A DNA stretch of 64,000 nucleotides from positions 13,331,971-13,395,970 of the forward strand of contig OX463785.1 in assembly GCA_949825025.1 (NCBI GenBank), written 5' to 3'. Below are positions 1-15,979 of the stretch, one piece after another. This stretch comes from Siphlonurus alternatus. Taxonomy: Eukaryota; Arthropoda; Insecta; Ephemeroptera; Siphlonuridae. Numbering within the stretch: the first letter of the stretch is position 1; the number at the start of each line of letters is the position of its first letter. Made by a program: the position numbers and the translations under genes. Under the pieces are notes generated by a model. It ran no database searches, had not been told where the DNA came from, and saw only the letters and a list, made by a program, of their open reading frames with translations.

Positions 1-1051
1 TTCATATTTAATTTGTATAATATAATTTTATTCTCTCACTTATTTGCTTTCGTCTTTGAGAGTTTATGACAAATCAGTCTAATTCAAGCAACACTATCGA
101 ACGATCTTATGCATTTATCTATTAGAAAAATTATCAATGAGAGTTACGTATTTTTCTTTGCTTTAGGTTGCACAAAAAAATAAACTCGAAAACTCCCTTT
201 AAATCTAAAATGCAATAATCTTTCTAGATATCGTATATTTACGCAGAATTTTGAAGCATAAAATGTGAATATATTTTTATTTCTTTATATAGAAAGATTA
301 TTTTAAAATAAAAACATTTAAAGTTGTATTTTTATCTTTTAAAAAAATGAAAATCTAAAGGTAGCACAATGTTGGTAAAAGGCATCCGGTATATATAGGG
401 TGTTTGAATATTTTAACTTCGTATAAGATATTTTTCCTTCCTTTTTTTTTTTTTTTTAGGAGAGGGTAGGATAAAAAAAAAACAATACCTTGAAATGCAG
501 AAGGGATGTTTTTCAACCCTCATCCATATTTTCTGGCACTTATCATACGGTGGAAAGATGCGATAAGTATCGACTGTTATTTCCATCATAAAATATCTTG
601 CAGAGACATTTATGATTTCTCTGCTTTGAATACAATTTTAAAATGTGAGAGAGAGGATTTTTACATGATACATTATTGAATTTGTGGGTAGGAAAACATA
701 AATAAAAAGATATTATGTTCTGTTTAATTTAGTGAAAGGTTCAAGTGTCATTACAGTTTCAATAGATTGTAAAATTTAAAGATAACTCAAATCAGAATAG
801 GTGTCTCATGATGAATGCATTAAATTAAACATTGTAGTACATATTTGTTAAAACCATAGGAAAATCAACAATTCTTGAAATTTATGGAAATTTTCATATG
901 ATGGTGTTTAATATAAAACTAAATAAAAAAGTTCAGATATTTGTTAAAAATTTAAACAACATAAACAAATAATTTATTACTTTAAAAAATATTATAAATA
1001 AATTTTAAATTTTTGAAAATATTTTAGAAAAATAGAGTTATCAATGTTATT
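1..1051. other. A+T-rich noncoding DNA, nothing recognised
   Basis: All frames are broken by frequent stops. The stretch holds poly(T) and poly(A) runs near 440-482 but no convincing splice sites, RNA gene or repeat family. It could be intron or intergenic DNA. Confidence 0.6.
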
Positions 1052-1100
1052 ATTAATTCATAGCATTCTGGAATTCCAATTCCAGAATGCTATGATTAAT
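1052..1100. repeat. Short near-perfect palindrome
   Basis: An 18-bp arm reading CATAGCATTCTGGAATTC is followed directly by its reverse complement (1059-1094). The match extends with one missing base out to ATTAAT at both edges. It could form a hairpin or cruciform. It is too short and isolated to assign to a transposon family; a remnant of a foldback element is possible. Confidence 0.8.
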
Positions 1101-2039
1101 TAGTTTTGTTTAAATATATTTTTATATAAAAAAATTACTTCATTGAACAGGTAAGAAATCATTAAAAAAGTAAATTATATTTATAATTACTTTTGTTGTT
1201 TAGAATTCGTGTACTTTGTTCTTGCATTTTGGGAGAAATTGAGTTAGAATCACAGAATTAATTTAAAATAAAAATCACAATAGAAAGGAATATATTTATA
1301 GCATTATACATACAGAAATATAGTATGTAGCAATTAGGGAGTTTCTTTATAAAAATAAAAAGTATATGCACGTTAAAACATTTTCACAGTTAAATTGGCA
1401 GTGCTAAACGCATATTTAATGTTTATTTAAATATTATGTCATAATATATCTTTACATATTATAAAATTGAGACATTATCAAACCAATATAACATACATAG
1501 CAGCTATAAGCTAGTAGGCGGTAGCTATGTAAGCTATATGGGTAATTTCTAATGGCGTGTATCCTTCTGTGATCGTATCTTATGTACAAGGCGGCAAAAT
1601 CAGAGAAATCAAAGAAAAATGCAACTCATCATTTTTATAATATTATTTCCTATATTTTAATGTACACACATTTATTTTTTAATATTATAATTGAAAAGGA
1701 TACCGACAAAACATAAAATGCTTTTTTTCCCCCATATTATTTTCTATTTAGATTTACTATTAAAATTATTTAAAAGGAATAAAAATATCCAGTAAACATT
1801 GAAAAGTCTCACCATTAAATTGGTTAAGAAAAAAATACATGAAAGACTTATAAAGTTTTGTTGTATCCATATGTTTTCGTATGTATTGTAAAACATAAAT
1901 GTCTTAATATTGTAAACTCATTTTCTAATTTCGATTTAACAAAAAGATCCATTCAACAAAGTAACCTCCCAAGCACAAGATGTGCTGTGTATTCAAAGAA
2001 GCATATAAAAATGATTGAAGTGATGGCAAACACGATCTT
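1101..2039. other. A+T-rich noncoding DNA, nothing recognised
   Basis: Frames are short and A/T-driven. The 61-codon frame at 1858-2043 begins at a non-ATG codon and has low-complexity codon content, so it is not called. Confidence 0.55.
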
Positions 2040-2187
2040 TTAACTTCTTTTATACTTCCACTGCACGAATGTTGCACCTGTTTGATTGGCTTGAGACAAA
2101 GAGATGCCATGTAGATGCTGCTGAGATGCAATTATTGGAGTGGTGGACAGTTCCCTCCCCCCATCTTTAATATAATCCTCCATTATA
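2040..2187 (-). CDS. Possible coding exon or small ORF, unknown product
   Basis: On the minus strand a pyrimidine-rich tract ending in AAG precedes position 2187. Just inside it an ATG at 2183-2181 opens a 47-codon frame that stops at 2042-2040. The predicted peptide begins MEDYIKDGGRELSTTPII and then contains SLSQANQTGATFVQWKYK, with more varied, less A/T-driven codons than the surroundings. If spliced, a weak donor (GGAA|GTATA) lies at 2055-2054. No family was recognised. The GC-richer segment could equally be a chance open frame. Protein-level conservation would decide. Confidence 0.25.
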
Positions 2188-7254
<5,067 letters not shown>

Positions 7255-7389
7255 GTACACTCGTCACCTTTGAAAATTTCCCACTTGCAACCCTGTTAAT
7301 CACAATATTCCATCATGCACTGTGTTATTCTTACGAGGCATGGTGATTAACAAGATCGCAAAGGCAATTTTTCGAGGCGACGACTGTAC
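7255..7389. mobile_element. Hairpin MITE-like element, about 135 bp
   Basis: The left arm begins GTACACTCGTCACCTTTGAA and ends near GTTAATCAC. The right arm starts GTGATTAACAAG and ends GGCGACGACTGTAC. The arms are imperfect reverse complements over roughly 48 bp with a loop of about 40 bp. The same left arm recurs, diverged, at 23029-23079, which supports a dispersed repeat family. It has no coding capacity, and a target duplication is not clear. Confidence 0.75.
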
Positions 7390-8719
7390 TTACTATGTTG
7401 TAGCATATTATATATAATTGAACTAACATACATTGCTAGAGGTCCTTTATTACAAAGTAAGACCGTATTACTTATTGTATATTGTATGGTTAGACCTTCA
7501 ATATTGATAGTTTTGTTGTATGGCCTTAGCACGTGGTCTCACTCTTGCTTTTTTTACCTTTCATTCAAACAAATTAGTGTATTTCTTTGAAATAATAAAT
7601 TGCATACCAAATTCATTCAAAACTTTAATCCCATAGAAACTCAGGTGCATCTTTAAAGAATTTCACAAGAATAACCAATATAGCTCTTTTTATATAAAAA
7701 ATATTAAAATAGTTTCACGATAACAATATTATTATAAAATTTAAAAAATGTATACAACAATAAAAATACCATAAAATTCTTGATATTTTATAAAACAATG
7801 CTATTGTATTACTTTATTAATGTTTTTAACTCCGTTATTTAGATGCGTTTTTGCCTTTTGTTGATGGATTTGGGAGCAGCGGCTTTCTTTGTCTACTTAA
7901 TCTGGTGATCAGAGTGCGCAGCTGAGCAGACTCACCGCCCAGAATCATGATGCCTTGACGACACGTGTGTATATAAACTATAGCATTGGAATATCTGCTA
8001 CAACTCATAATAATAATCAAGGATTCAATGCATGCAGGATAGTTTAAAGAAGTAGCGTCAGTTTCGTTTGATTTTCAAATCAGTTGTTTCATTTAACATA
8101 TAAAAAAATATAAAAATTTAATCTGGTGCTAATGGATAACAGGCATCAGTTTATTAGAATTATTAATATATATAATGAATTTTTGAGGCAGTTATTGTTA
8201 CCACTTTCAGATCAATGCAAATCACTTTTATTGGCATGCAATTATGGCAGCCCAATAAGTTATTGAGGGAAAATCTCTTTCAAAAAATAAAATCATGCTA
8301 ATTAATTTATTCAAAGCCTAAGCCTTTTGTTTTTTAGTAAAATTAATAATTACATCACAAGTTAATATTTATATTTTAAAATTAAAAAAATAGTAAAGCT
8401 AACAAATTTTGTTGTAATTATAAATTAATAATAATTATAAATAAAACCAATTTGTGTCATGAAAAAAATGTGTATCGAAATTCCTATGAATATCCATTAT
8501 TTAAAAAAAAATGTGAAAAAAATTACAGTAGCTTATTTATACATATGATTTTTGTATTCTTGTAATGTAACAAAAGAATAAAATAGAGTAATTTTTATCT
8601 GTCAAGTATTAAGAATATACATATATATAGAGAACTAAAAAAAATATATATTGTATAAAGTTATTCGAACCGTGTAGTTAGGTATCATATCTGAGTAGTG
8701 CGTGTATCTCTCTTTTCAG
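7390..8719. other. A+T-rich noncoding DNA
   Basis: A slightly GC-richer patch at 7850-7990 has an open minus frame that starts at a non-ATG codon and has no splice support. If the exon at 8720 is real, the end of this stretch is intron: a pyrimidine tract TCTCTCTTTTCAG ends at 8719. Confidence 0.45.
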
Positions 8720-8855
8720 TCATAAACTACTCGAAATCCCCAGTCAGAGAGAGGACAACGACAAATATCGTAACCACGTGACCAGATTGGTACAGGGAAA
8801 GACAAGAAGAAGAAAAAAAAAGCGAGAGTCGCAGAAGAAAAAAAGTAACTTCTGA
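8720..8855 (+). CDS. Possible terminal coding exon with a very basic C-terminal tail, unknown product
   Basis: A textbook splice acceptor, TCTCTCTTTTCAG, ends at 8719. After one phase base the frame reads 44 residues and stops at TGA 8853-8855. It starts HKLLEIPSQREDNDKYRN, continues VTRLVQGK, and ends in a lysine/arginine-rich tail TRRRKKKRESQKKKSNF. AATAAA motifs at 8870 and 8901 fit a nearby 3' end. The tail resembles a nuclear-localisation or heparin-binding basic stretch in composition only; I do not recognise the family. No upstream exon could be linked, so this may be the last exon of a gene with long introns. The tail is also an A/G-rich tract, so a chance frame is possible. Confidence 0.35.
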
Positions 8856-8869
8856 ATTCCGCGTCAAAT

Positions 8870-8906
8870 AATAAAGATATATTTAAAGCAATTTCAATTT
8901 AATAAA
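8870..8906 (+). terminator. Two AATAAA polyadenylation signals
   Basis: AATAAA occurs at 8870-8875 and 8901-8906, 15 and 46 bases after the stop of the candidate exon at 8720-8855. In such A+T-rich DNA AATAAA is common, so position relative to the exon is the only support. Confidence 0.35.
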
Positions 8907-11025
8907 ATGATAACTATATCAAAAGTTCTTTTCAATAATTGCTGCCATTTTTTATAGATCAAAACCTCTACTTGTAAATACAAACTAAATACACACATAT
9001 GGTTTTATGCATACCTTGAGACACTATAGACGCTACATGCGTGGCCGCTGTATGACAATACATTGTATACGTTGTATTCTATTGGAAATATATAATATAC
9101 GATGAACTTAATTGAGTTTTTTGTTATTGCATTGAGGACTCTGCAAAAAATATTTATTTCACCTGGCTTGGAGCTGGTTGTAAATTTGTAACTGTACAGA
9201 GGAGTAAAAGAGTACCAATAATACATTTTTCTTATGTTAAAAAAAATCCAGTTGTATGATAGGTCACAAGTGACTTAATTTAACTACCTATATATTCCTA
9301 TGCTTATGATGGTGGGTACCTGCCAAATCGGGGCGGCCATATCCTAATAACAATTCATTCGTCTAGTTGTGACTAAAGAAACCATGAAAACCTTAGTCAG
9401 GATGGTCGGTAATTGATAAAGGATGTTATTAATCACCTTCCGGATGCACGAGTAGTGGTGTTCTTCAGTATAATAATATAACATTCATACGATATGTATA
9501 ATTTTCAGTAATTGTTTTTTTCAATTTATACTACTTTATGTCTTGCTGTAAAATGTAACAACACCCTTTTACTTGATACTATGGACTCCTAATCCTTGAA
9601 AAAGTGTTATTTAATTATAATTTTAAATGCATGCATAATATTTAATTTATTTTAAACTTTAAACACATAAAACAAGTTATAACACGAAGTTCTTAAATCA
9701 TACAATGTTAAATTTTTAAAAACATGTAATAAGTTATATTTTACAAATTCCCTGTACAACAGTACCTCTATACATCATATAATAAAATAAAAAAAAAAAA
9801 AAATTATAGTAAGTAATAAATATCCGTTTTTCGCTTGCCTTATAGTAACTTGAGATGTTACGAAAAAAAAAAAACGTCTTCACTCCTTTATATGTGACTT
9901 TGCTATTCAAAAATATTAAAATATATAAAATAAAAATAAGAATTCTCAAGTGAAGTGTCATGACATAAAAATTGCATCATAAAAATAAGTCCCAGATGTA
10001 ATATTATCTTCTATTCTCTTTATTTTTTTTTTCTAACTTTAAATGTAAAGAAAAATAATAAGAAAAAAAAATATTCCAAGAAATTAGATTGTAATCAAAT
10101 TATAAGATTTGTCTTTTTTAACCATATTTTTTTTAAAACAATATGATATTTTATGTAAATTATATTATATAATACATATTATTAAAAATATAATGTCAAC
10201 AAGAATAAGAAATATTTAATTTTATATAATTTTTTTTTCTTACGATTTATTTGTTGTATTTTTATAGATATTTCTTGTTTGCGATTTTCTTGGAATTATA
10301 TGGATTTGTATGATTGTGTTATTTGACGATGACAACTTATTTCTGAGCGTATACTCTTATGATCTACTGCTCAGATCTCTATATCTTTTATATACCAGAA
10401 TTACGTGACAGGAATACCAAACAAGTCTGTAAAAATGATGAAGTTTTCTTTCCATTTTTATAATATTATAATAAATAACACATATATGAACAATTCATTT
10501 TTACTGTCAAAATAAAATGATCTTTATACATATCATTTTTATTATTACAAATTTTTATTTTAACAAAAAAATATATAATTCTTGACAAGAACTTTATTAC
10601 AATATAATTGTTAAGTATGTAAGTATAAAATGTACAATATTAAAAATGAATCATGGAACAGTAGTTGTTCCTTAGATTAATTATTTCATTTTATTCTTGA
10701 TTTATTGTTTAATTAAAATATAAATAGTCCGGCCGAGTTGGGACTGATGTAAAGTTTGTCCTTTGTCCTTCAATAAAGACCTCAAGTCAGCTGATTTTGC
10801 ATCGTCTTATATAATAAAAAAAAAAAAAATACTTTTTGAAATTTTTTAGTGGAAAATTAGCTCTTGATTCATTATCAGAAGAACCCTAAATGACGAGATG
10901 GTTTCAATTTAATAGTTTTAATAATTACTGAGACAATTAATTTTCAAATTTTCTAACATACTGGCTTATGGAGAACATTTTCCCGCGGGGAACACTTGTA
11001 GCCTCTATACAATACTAATGAGAGG
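8907..11025. other. A+T-rich noncoding DNA with one weak minus-strand exon candidate
   Basis: At 9015-9079 on the minus strand, TTTCCAATAG precedes and AAG|GTATGC follows a 65-nt segment that is open in one frame (YNVYNVLSYSGHACSVYSVS). The splice signals are moderate and no family is recognised. The 9300-9460 patch is GC-richer and also unassigned. The rest is A/T tracts and homopolymers. Confidence 0.4.
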
Positions 11026-11039
11026 GTCACGTGACGTCA
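11026..11039. promoter_or_regulatory. Overlapping E-box palindrome and CRE palindrome
   Basis: GTCACGTGAC (11026-11035) matches the palindromic extended E-box bound by MITF/TFE-type bHLH-ZIP factors. It overlaps TGACGTCA (11032-11039), the consensus CREB/ATF site. A TTCCCGCGGGGAA near-palindrome lies about 45 bases upstream. These are known factor consensuses; function here is inference. The same two motifs sit in the inverted repeat at 42326-42796, so this may be a transposon relic. Confidence 0.35.
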
Positions 11040-11158
11040 AATCAACACTAACTCGGACAGACTGTAAGTATAATATGAATTAACTTTCGATAAAGTGATA
11101 AAATTATTAATATTAATAATGGTTGCAACGTTAATTGCTGTGAATATAAATAAGTTAT

Positions 11159-11792
11159 AGGTCTGTTCGTAAATACACAATCAGAAAGAATCGATTATTT
11201 GTGATGAATAGAGCGCGGAAAAAAGTCATTTTGCCTTTTTGTGCACATGAGGACTATTTTGTTGTCATTTAGGATGTCCACTGATCTCCGGAAGTGGATT
11301 AAAATGAGCCTATAAAAAAAGAGACTATTTAGACTATTTTTGGATTTTGAGACTATTTTGGCAAAAGATGACTTTTTGTGACTTTTTGACATATTTTTAG
11401 TGCATTTCAGCTCTTTTCTTCATATTGTCAAAAAAACAAAAAAAAAAAAAAAGAAGGAAAGAAACAGAGACTTCACAGTCTGTGTAAAGAAATAAAGAAA
11501 TATAAAAAAAAATAAAACTTTTAAAAACACTTTTAAATAGCACTTTTGAAACGCCTTTTTGATGCATTGTCTAAAAAAAAGTGACTTTTTTATAGACTAT
11601 TTTTTTAAAAAAAAGGTGACTTTTTTGTAGACTATTTTCCAAAAATAAGTTGACTTTTTAGGCACCTATTTTTCGAAAAAAATGTGACTTTTTTCCGTGC
11701 TCTAGTGATGAACCTTATGTTCCATGTACAGAAGGTTCATCACCCATCACACATAATCGATTCTTTCTGATTGTGTATTTACGAACAGACCT
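11159..11792. mobile_element. Non-autonomous DNA transposon, about 634 bp, about 40-bp TIRs
   Basis: The terminal inverted repeats are perfect over about 40 bp. The left starts AGGTCTGTTCGTAAATACAC and the right ends with its complement, TACGAACAGACCT. A subterminal GATGAAT/TTCATCAC similarity extends the symmetry. The interior is a degenerate array of GTGACTTTTT and GACTATTTT motifs with no transposase. The lysine-rich minus frame at 11195-11392 comes from these internal motifs and starts at a non-ATG codon. A clear target duplication is not visible: the flanks read TTATA and TTAAA. The intact TIRs suggest a fairly recent insertion. Confidence 0.85.
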
Positions 11793-12379
11793 TAAATATA
11801 ATTATGTAACTTGGATCAGTCAATACGGTTGTTTTTCGTTGATTTGTAAAATTAAAATTACCAATAAAAATACGAATATACACTACACATCTTAATTTAT
11901 CAGCATGGGAAGCAATTTAAAAAGTACACATACCCATTGCCTCAGAATAAAAGTGTCCTGTTATAATTATAGCCTTTATGAAACATGAACATAAGGTCTA
12001 GAATTGCAATAAAACTTCGTAGTATTCAGAATACTCTAGTCATTCATTGTGTCAAATTTTTATTTGTTCAATCTTAAAGAAAAAGAAAATGAATGCAAAT
12101 GTGCATAAATACATTTATAAAAAAATATGCATGTCATTATATGTGGAAAGTGGGTGGCAATTAATAGTTGGCATGATTCGTAGATATTTAGAAATATCTT
12201 AAAATATATGTTAAATATTTTTAATTATTTATTAAAAAATTTGATGCAAGTTAATTACAATTCAATTTGCCAGCAATACAAACTAAAATGTTAAATTTTC
12301 AATATTAAATTTATTCATTGGTTAATCTGTAAGATTGTGTTACATTTGATTAATAAGTTATTGGGTGTTAAAAGGCATA
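11793..12379. other. A+T-rich noncoding DNA, nothing recognised
   Basis: There are no open frames with start and splice support and no repeat similarity to the rest of the window. Confidence 0.5.
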
Positions 12380-12600
12380 CAAGATATTGGACGGTAGCGA
12401 CCGGGCTAAAAGGGTCAAAGGTTGGTCTCTGAGTGGAAGGAAACGGTGGCCAAAGGATTAATTAAGAGATTCCGGCTGGCTACTGCAAGGGGTCACTCGT
12501 TGGCTAGCTAGCCCGTGCTCAATATATTATCAATTAATATCCGCGAAGCCTAGGGAAGCAAAGTGTTAACAAGGCTAGTTGTAATAGAGGTAGTTCGAAA
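12380..12600. promoter_or_regulatory. GC-richer island with a DR1-like nuclear receptor site
   Basis: This 220-bp island stands out from the A/T background. GGGTCA (12412-12417) and AGGTTG (12419-12424), separated by one A, form a direct repeat with one-base spacing, the arrangement preferred by HNF4/RXR-type receptors; the second half-site deviates from consensus. GCTAGCTAGC-like repeats occur near 12502. No coding frame or repeat copy was found. It may be a cis-regulatory element or a diverged transposon. Confidence 0.25.
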
Positions 12601-12965
12601 CTTTTAATACTCTATGATTTGGATTTGTTTGTGAGAAAATATATAAAGATGCAAATTATGAGTGTTTGGATTTGAAGGGACTTACATAATTTATATGTAG
12701 ACAACATGCATGTACGTACACGTTACTAAAAAATAATTTTTCAGTGAGTAGTGATACGACCTTATTTCACATGAATATATAGTACTAAAATCATAAAATA
12801 TGATTTTTAATATTAAAAATAACAAAATCCTAATGAACAAATTTTTTCTCTAATTGTAAAAATTCAAATTCAATTTGGCAAAATAATAAATATAGCGGTA
12901 TGGTAAGTACATGATTATATATATTATTTACTGTATGTATAAGTATTTTATAAATGATTTACAAT

Positions 12966-13264
12966 GGACAACATACATGAAAAATTTTTATTGCAGAAAT
13001 GAATAGATGGCACCAAATTATGCTACTCTGAATTTTTTCAGATTTTTTTGAAACCCGGAACTATTTTTAAATAATTATTGAAAGTCCTGTGATTTCAGTT
13101 GGCACCCCTGCAGCCTTAATAAAATAGACTGAACGCCTATTGACGCCTCAATAATTATTTAAAAATAGTTCTGGGTTTCAAAAAAATCTAAAAGAATTCA
13201 GAGTAGCATAATTTGGTACTCTCTATTCATTCCTGCAATAAAAAAAATTTCATGTATGTTGTCC
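12966..13264. mobile_element. MITE of the GGACAA family, 299 bp
   Basis: Nearly the whole element is an inverted repeat. The left end is GGACAACATACATGAAAAAT and the right end ATTTCATGTATGTTGTCC, flanked by AT on both sides (12964-12965 and 13265-13266). The arms include TTATGCTACTCTGAATTTTT and its complement; the centre reads TGGCACCCCTGCAGCC. A close copy lies inside the satellite at 60802-61125. There, an empty paralogous site shows that a single AT is present before insertion, supporting a 2-bp AT duplication. It has no coding capacity. Confidence 0.9.
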
Positions 13265-13266
13265 AT

Positions 13267-14675
13267 TGTAATCTTTTTTAAAATTTAATATAATCATTAT
13301 TATATTTTTTCGACTTTTAGTGTTTAGCATTTTAAATAAAAAAACTTTAATTTTATATATTGTTTAAATTTGTTCATTAAAATATTTCATAACAAAAACT
13401 CAATTTTAGGATTAAGAGCATTGTAGGAAGACATCAATTATTATAATAAATAATCAGCATACAATTATGATTTCATTGCAATACATTATGAAAATAAATA
13501 TTTATAACATATTTACAAAATTTATAATAATGTGAAATATATATAATAATATTCTGATTGTATTAATTAATATAAACATTGTATAATAAACCTAAAAATA
13601 ACACAAATTTATTTTCCTACAAATCTGATACATTTTTTAAAATATTTTTACAGTTTACTAAAATTGCAACTTAAAATACAATGTTAGGTTACCTTAAAAG
13701 TAGTATTACCACAGTAAGTTTATTTCCCACTGATATTTATGTGGTGTCAATGTGTAACTTGTTTCACGTCAAGCCTGGGTGATAAAGAGAGCAAGCACAA
13801 GAACTGTAAGTACTTGACAAAATAATCACAAGAAACCATCAAGCGCGACTTTTCTTGTACCAAAAACTTTACGTGTTCATTTCAAATAGCAAGTCTATAT
13901 GTGAATTTATTATCAAATAATACTTATGTATCTTTGTATAGTGTATGCTATTGTATAGTATAGCTTTCAATATAAATGAATTAAATTTAAAGATAGATAC
14001 ATTATGTTCATGTTATTTTTAAATCAATTTTATAAATCAGATGTTTTTGTTTCTTTAAAAAAAATGTATTGGTTTTGTTAGTAACTGTAATTGTAAGTTG
14101 ATAATTTTGTAATTTATATTTTATAATATTAGAGGAAATTTTTAATATTAAATACAATGAATAGAAATTCCACACATTTTAAAATCTATTGCATTGAAAA
14201 TTGACTTATTAGAAATAAAGGATTTTTATTTTCTCAAAAGTGACACTACAACTCTGCGACTGAAGATTAAAAAAGTATAAATTCCAATGAAAAAAATAAT
14301 TATTGGTAATAACTTTTTGTTATTTCACATTCGTATGTTTCCAATCTCTATATATTCTGGTATTTCTGGTAACAACGAAAGAAAGTATAAAGATAGATTA
14401 TATGTATAAATAAAGTTAAAATTTATTTCAAGCGATTGGATAGTTTATTAAATGGACAGGTCGGTACTTGATGGTATATACAAAGGTGCCAAACTGCGGT
14501 TGTTAGCAATTTGCTTTCAGAAAAAATATTATCGTTTCTTTTACAAGCCGCTCTCTCTCTCTCTCTCTGGCTGGGACAAACAGTAGAGGCGTATTTACAT
14601 GTTCCGCTAAATGCGTGATACACAATCGGAGACATGAAGATATATTTACCTCAACAAGTCACAGAGTCATGGAGG

Positions 14676-14724
<49 letters not shown>

Positions 14725-15134
14725 TCCATGAAGCACCAAGTATTCTTTCTAGTTCTAAAATGCTATTTTGTCATGTTCTCAAGAAGTTTCATAATTGAAT
14801 TCGATATTAGTAAATATGATCCTAATCCAAATTAAAATTATAATTAATTTTCAGGTGAAGTTCCTAAAAATATGCTAAACTTTAAAAATTAATATTTGTT
14901 AAAAAATGTAAAAATATATATTTTTTTAATTAAATCCAATTTGCCTTTGATGATATAAATAAACTATAAAAATGATTGAACGTTTGAAACTTCAAACAAT
15001 ATTGAATCTTTGCCACAATAAATAAGTGGAGATATACTTGACTAAAATCTGTCATGTAAACGCATCTCAAAACGATACTGTAAGGCTGATAACGATAGTG
15101 TGGTCACAGTATAGAACGACTCGCCAATTTATCG
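13267..15134. other. A+T-rich noncoding DNA with microsatellites
   Basis: A short CT run lies at 14550-14568 and a (TA)n run at 14677-14720. At 13756-13805 a short ATG frame (MWCQCVTCFTSSLGDK...) runs to a strong donor GTAAGTAC at 13806, but it has no independent support. Otherwise nothing was recognised. Confidence 0.45.
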
Positions 15135-15287
15135 TATAAAAAGCAGGCGCGGTCTTTCATTGCCCACATCTGCCGTCCATGCAGTCTTGCCAATAACACT
15201 TACAGTAGCAAAAACAATAACAATAACCTTTATATTGAAAGTCTTCTGTTAGTTATTTATTAAAAAAGTATTGTTGGTATCTGTCCG
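15135..15287 (+). promoter_or_regulatory. Candidate TATA promoter and untranslated first exon
   Basis: TATAAAAA at 15135-15142 is followed 25-31 bases later by GC-richer DNA with possible initiator contexts (TTTCATTG, CCCACATC). A splice-donor-like CCG|GTGAGG ends at 15287. The spacing fits a metazoan core promoter with a short first exon. The downstream ATG frame at 15301 would then lie in the first intron or in an unspliced transcript. This is inference from motif spacing only. Confidence 0.3.
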
Positions 15288-15300
15288 GTGAGGAAATAAA

Positions 15301-15429
15301 ATGGGACAGTTGTTGATTTACATGCTAACAAATAAAACATTACATTTAATTGTAAAATTGGAACGGGTAACTAGCGCCAATAATGCAATTACGTTCTGTG
15401 CTATGGTGGGAGAATTCAGGTACTACTAG
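15301..15429 (+). pseudogene. Small ORF and adjoining open frames, possible degraded coding sequence
   Basis: An ATG at 15301 opens 42 codons (MGQLLIYMLTNKTLHLIVKL, then ERVTSANNAITFCAMVGEFR and YY) to TAG at 15427. The same frame continues open for 28 more codons after the stop. A different frame from 15455 to about 15648 includes NNGLLQQLRDFDIEARPNYQ and EINELLKGIS without an ATG. Consecutive coding-like stretches in shifted frames suggest a decayed ORF. Slightly downstream, a branch/acceptor-like TTCTAG at 15731 precedes a short frame LEVKPPTTAYKT ending at 15772. No family was recognised. Confidence 0.2.
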
Positions 15430-15922
15430 GCGGTCCGACGGTTAACAATGAAAAAGCCATCATCGGACAAACATTATAAACAATGGATTGTTGCAACAAT
15501 TACGAGACTTTGATATTGAGGCAAGACCAAATTATCAAGAAATTAATGAGCTGTTAAAAGGAATTTCAACAATAAATTGTTATACAAACAATAACAAGTC
15601 CCTTTATTTAAAAAAAAGTTTTTTTTTTGTCTTAATATTATACACATGAATATAAATTTAATCTAATATTTTGTTTACAATGTTTTCTTAAGTTGATGAT
15701 AATAGTTTTGGTCTAAAACATAATATTCTAGGTTTAGAAGTCAAGCCACCAACCACCGCCTACAAGACTTAAGTAAGTAAAGCTTGTATGTTTGGGGGGC
15801 GGTTGTGGAGAAAGAGGAGAGGGAGGGGGGGTTATGATTAAAATACACGCCCCCACCCAACATCTTCTTATCTATCTTGCATACACTTAGCACTCACCAA
15901 GAAAACCGGCGACGAAGACTAT

Positions 15923-15924
<2 letters not shown>

Positions 15925-15976
<52 letters not shown>
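15925..15976. repeat. (TA)n microsatellite, about 52 bp
   Basis: A pure TA dinucleotide run. Confidence 0.97.

Positions 15977-15979
<3 letters not shown>

Noticed and set aside
11195..11392. 65-codon lysine-rich minus frame
   Set aside because: It lies wholly in the non-autonomous transposon, built from its internal subrepeats, and has no transposase motif.
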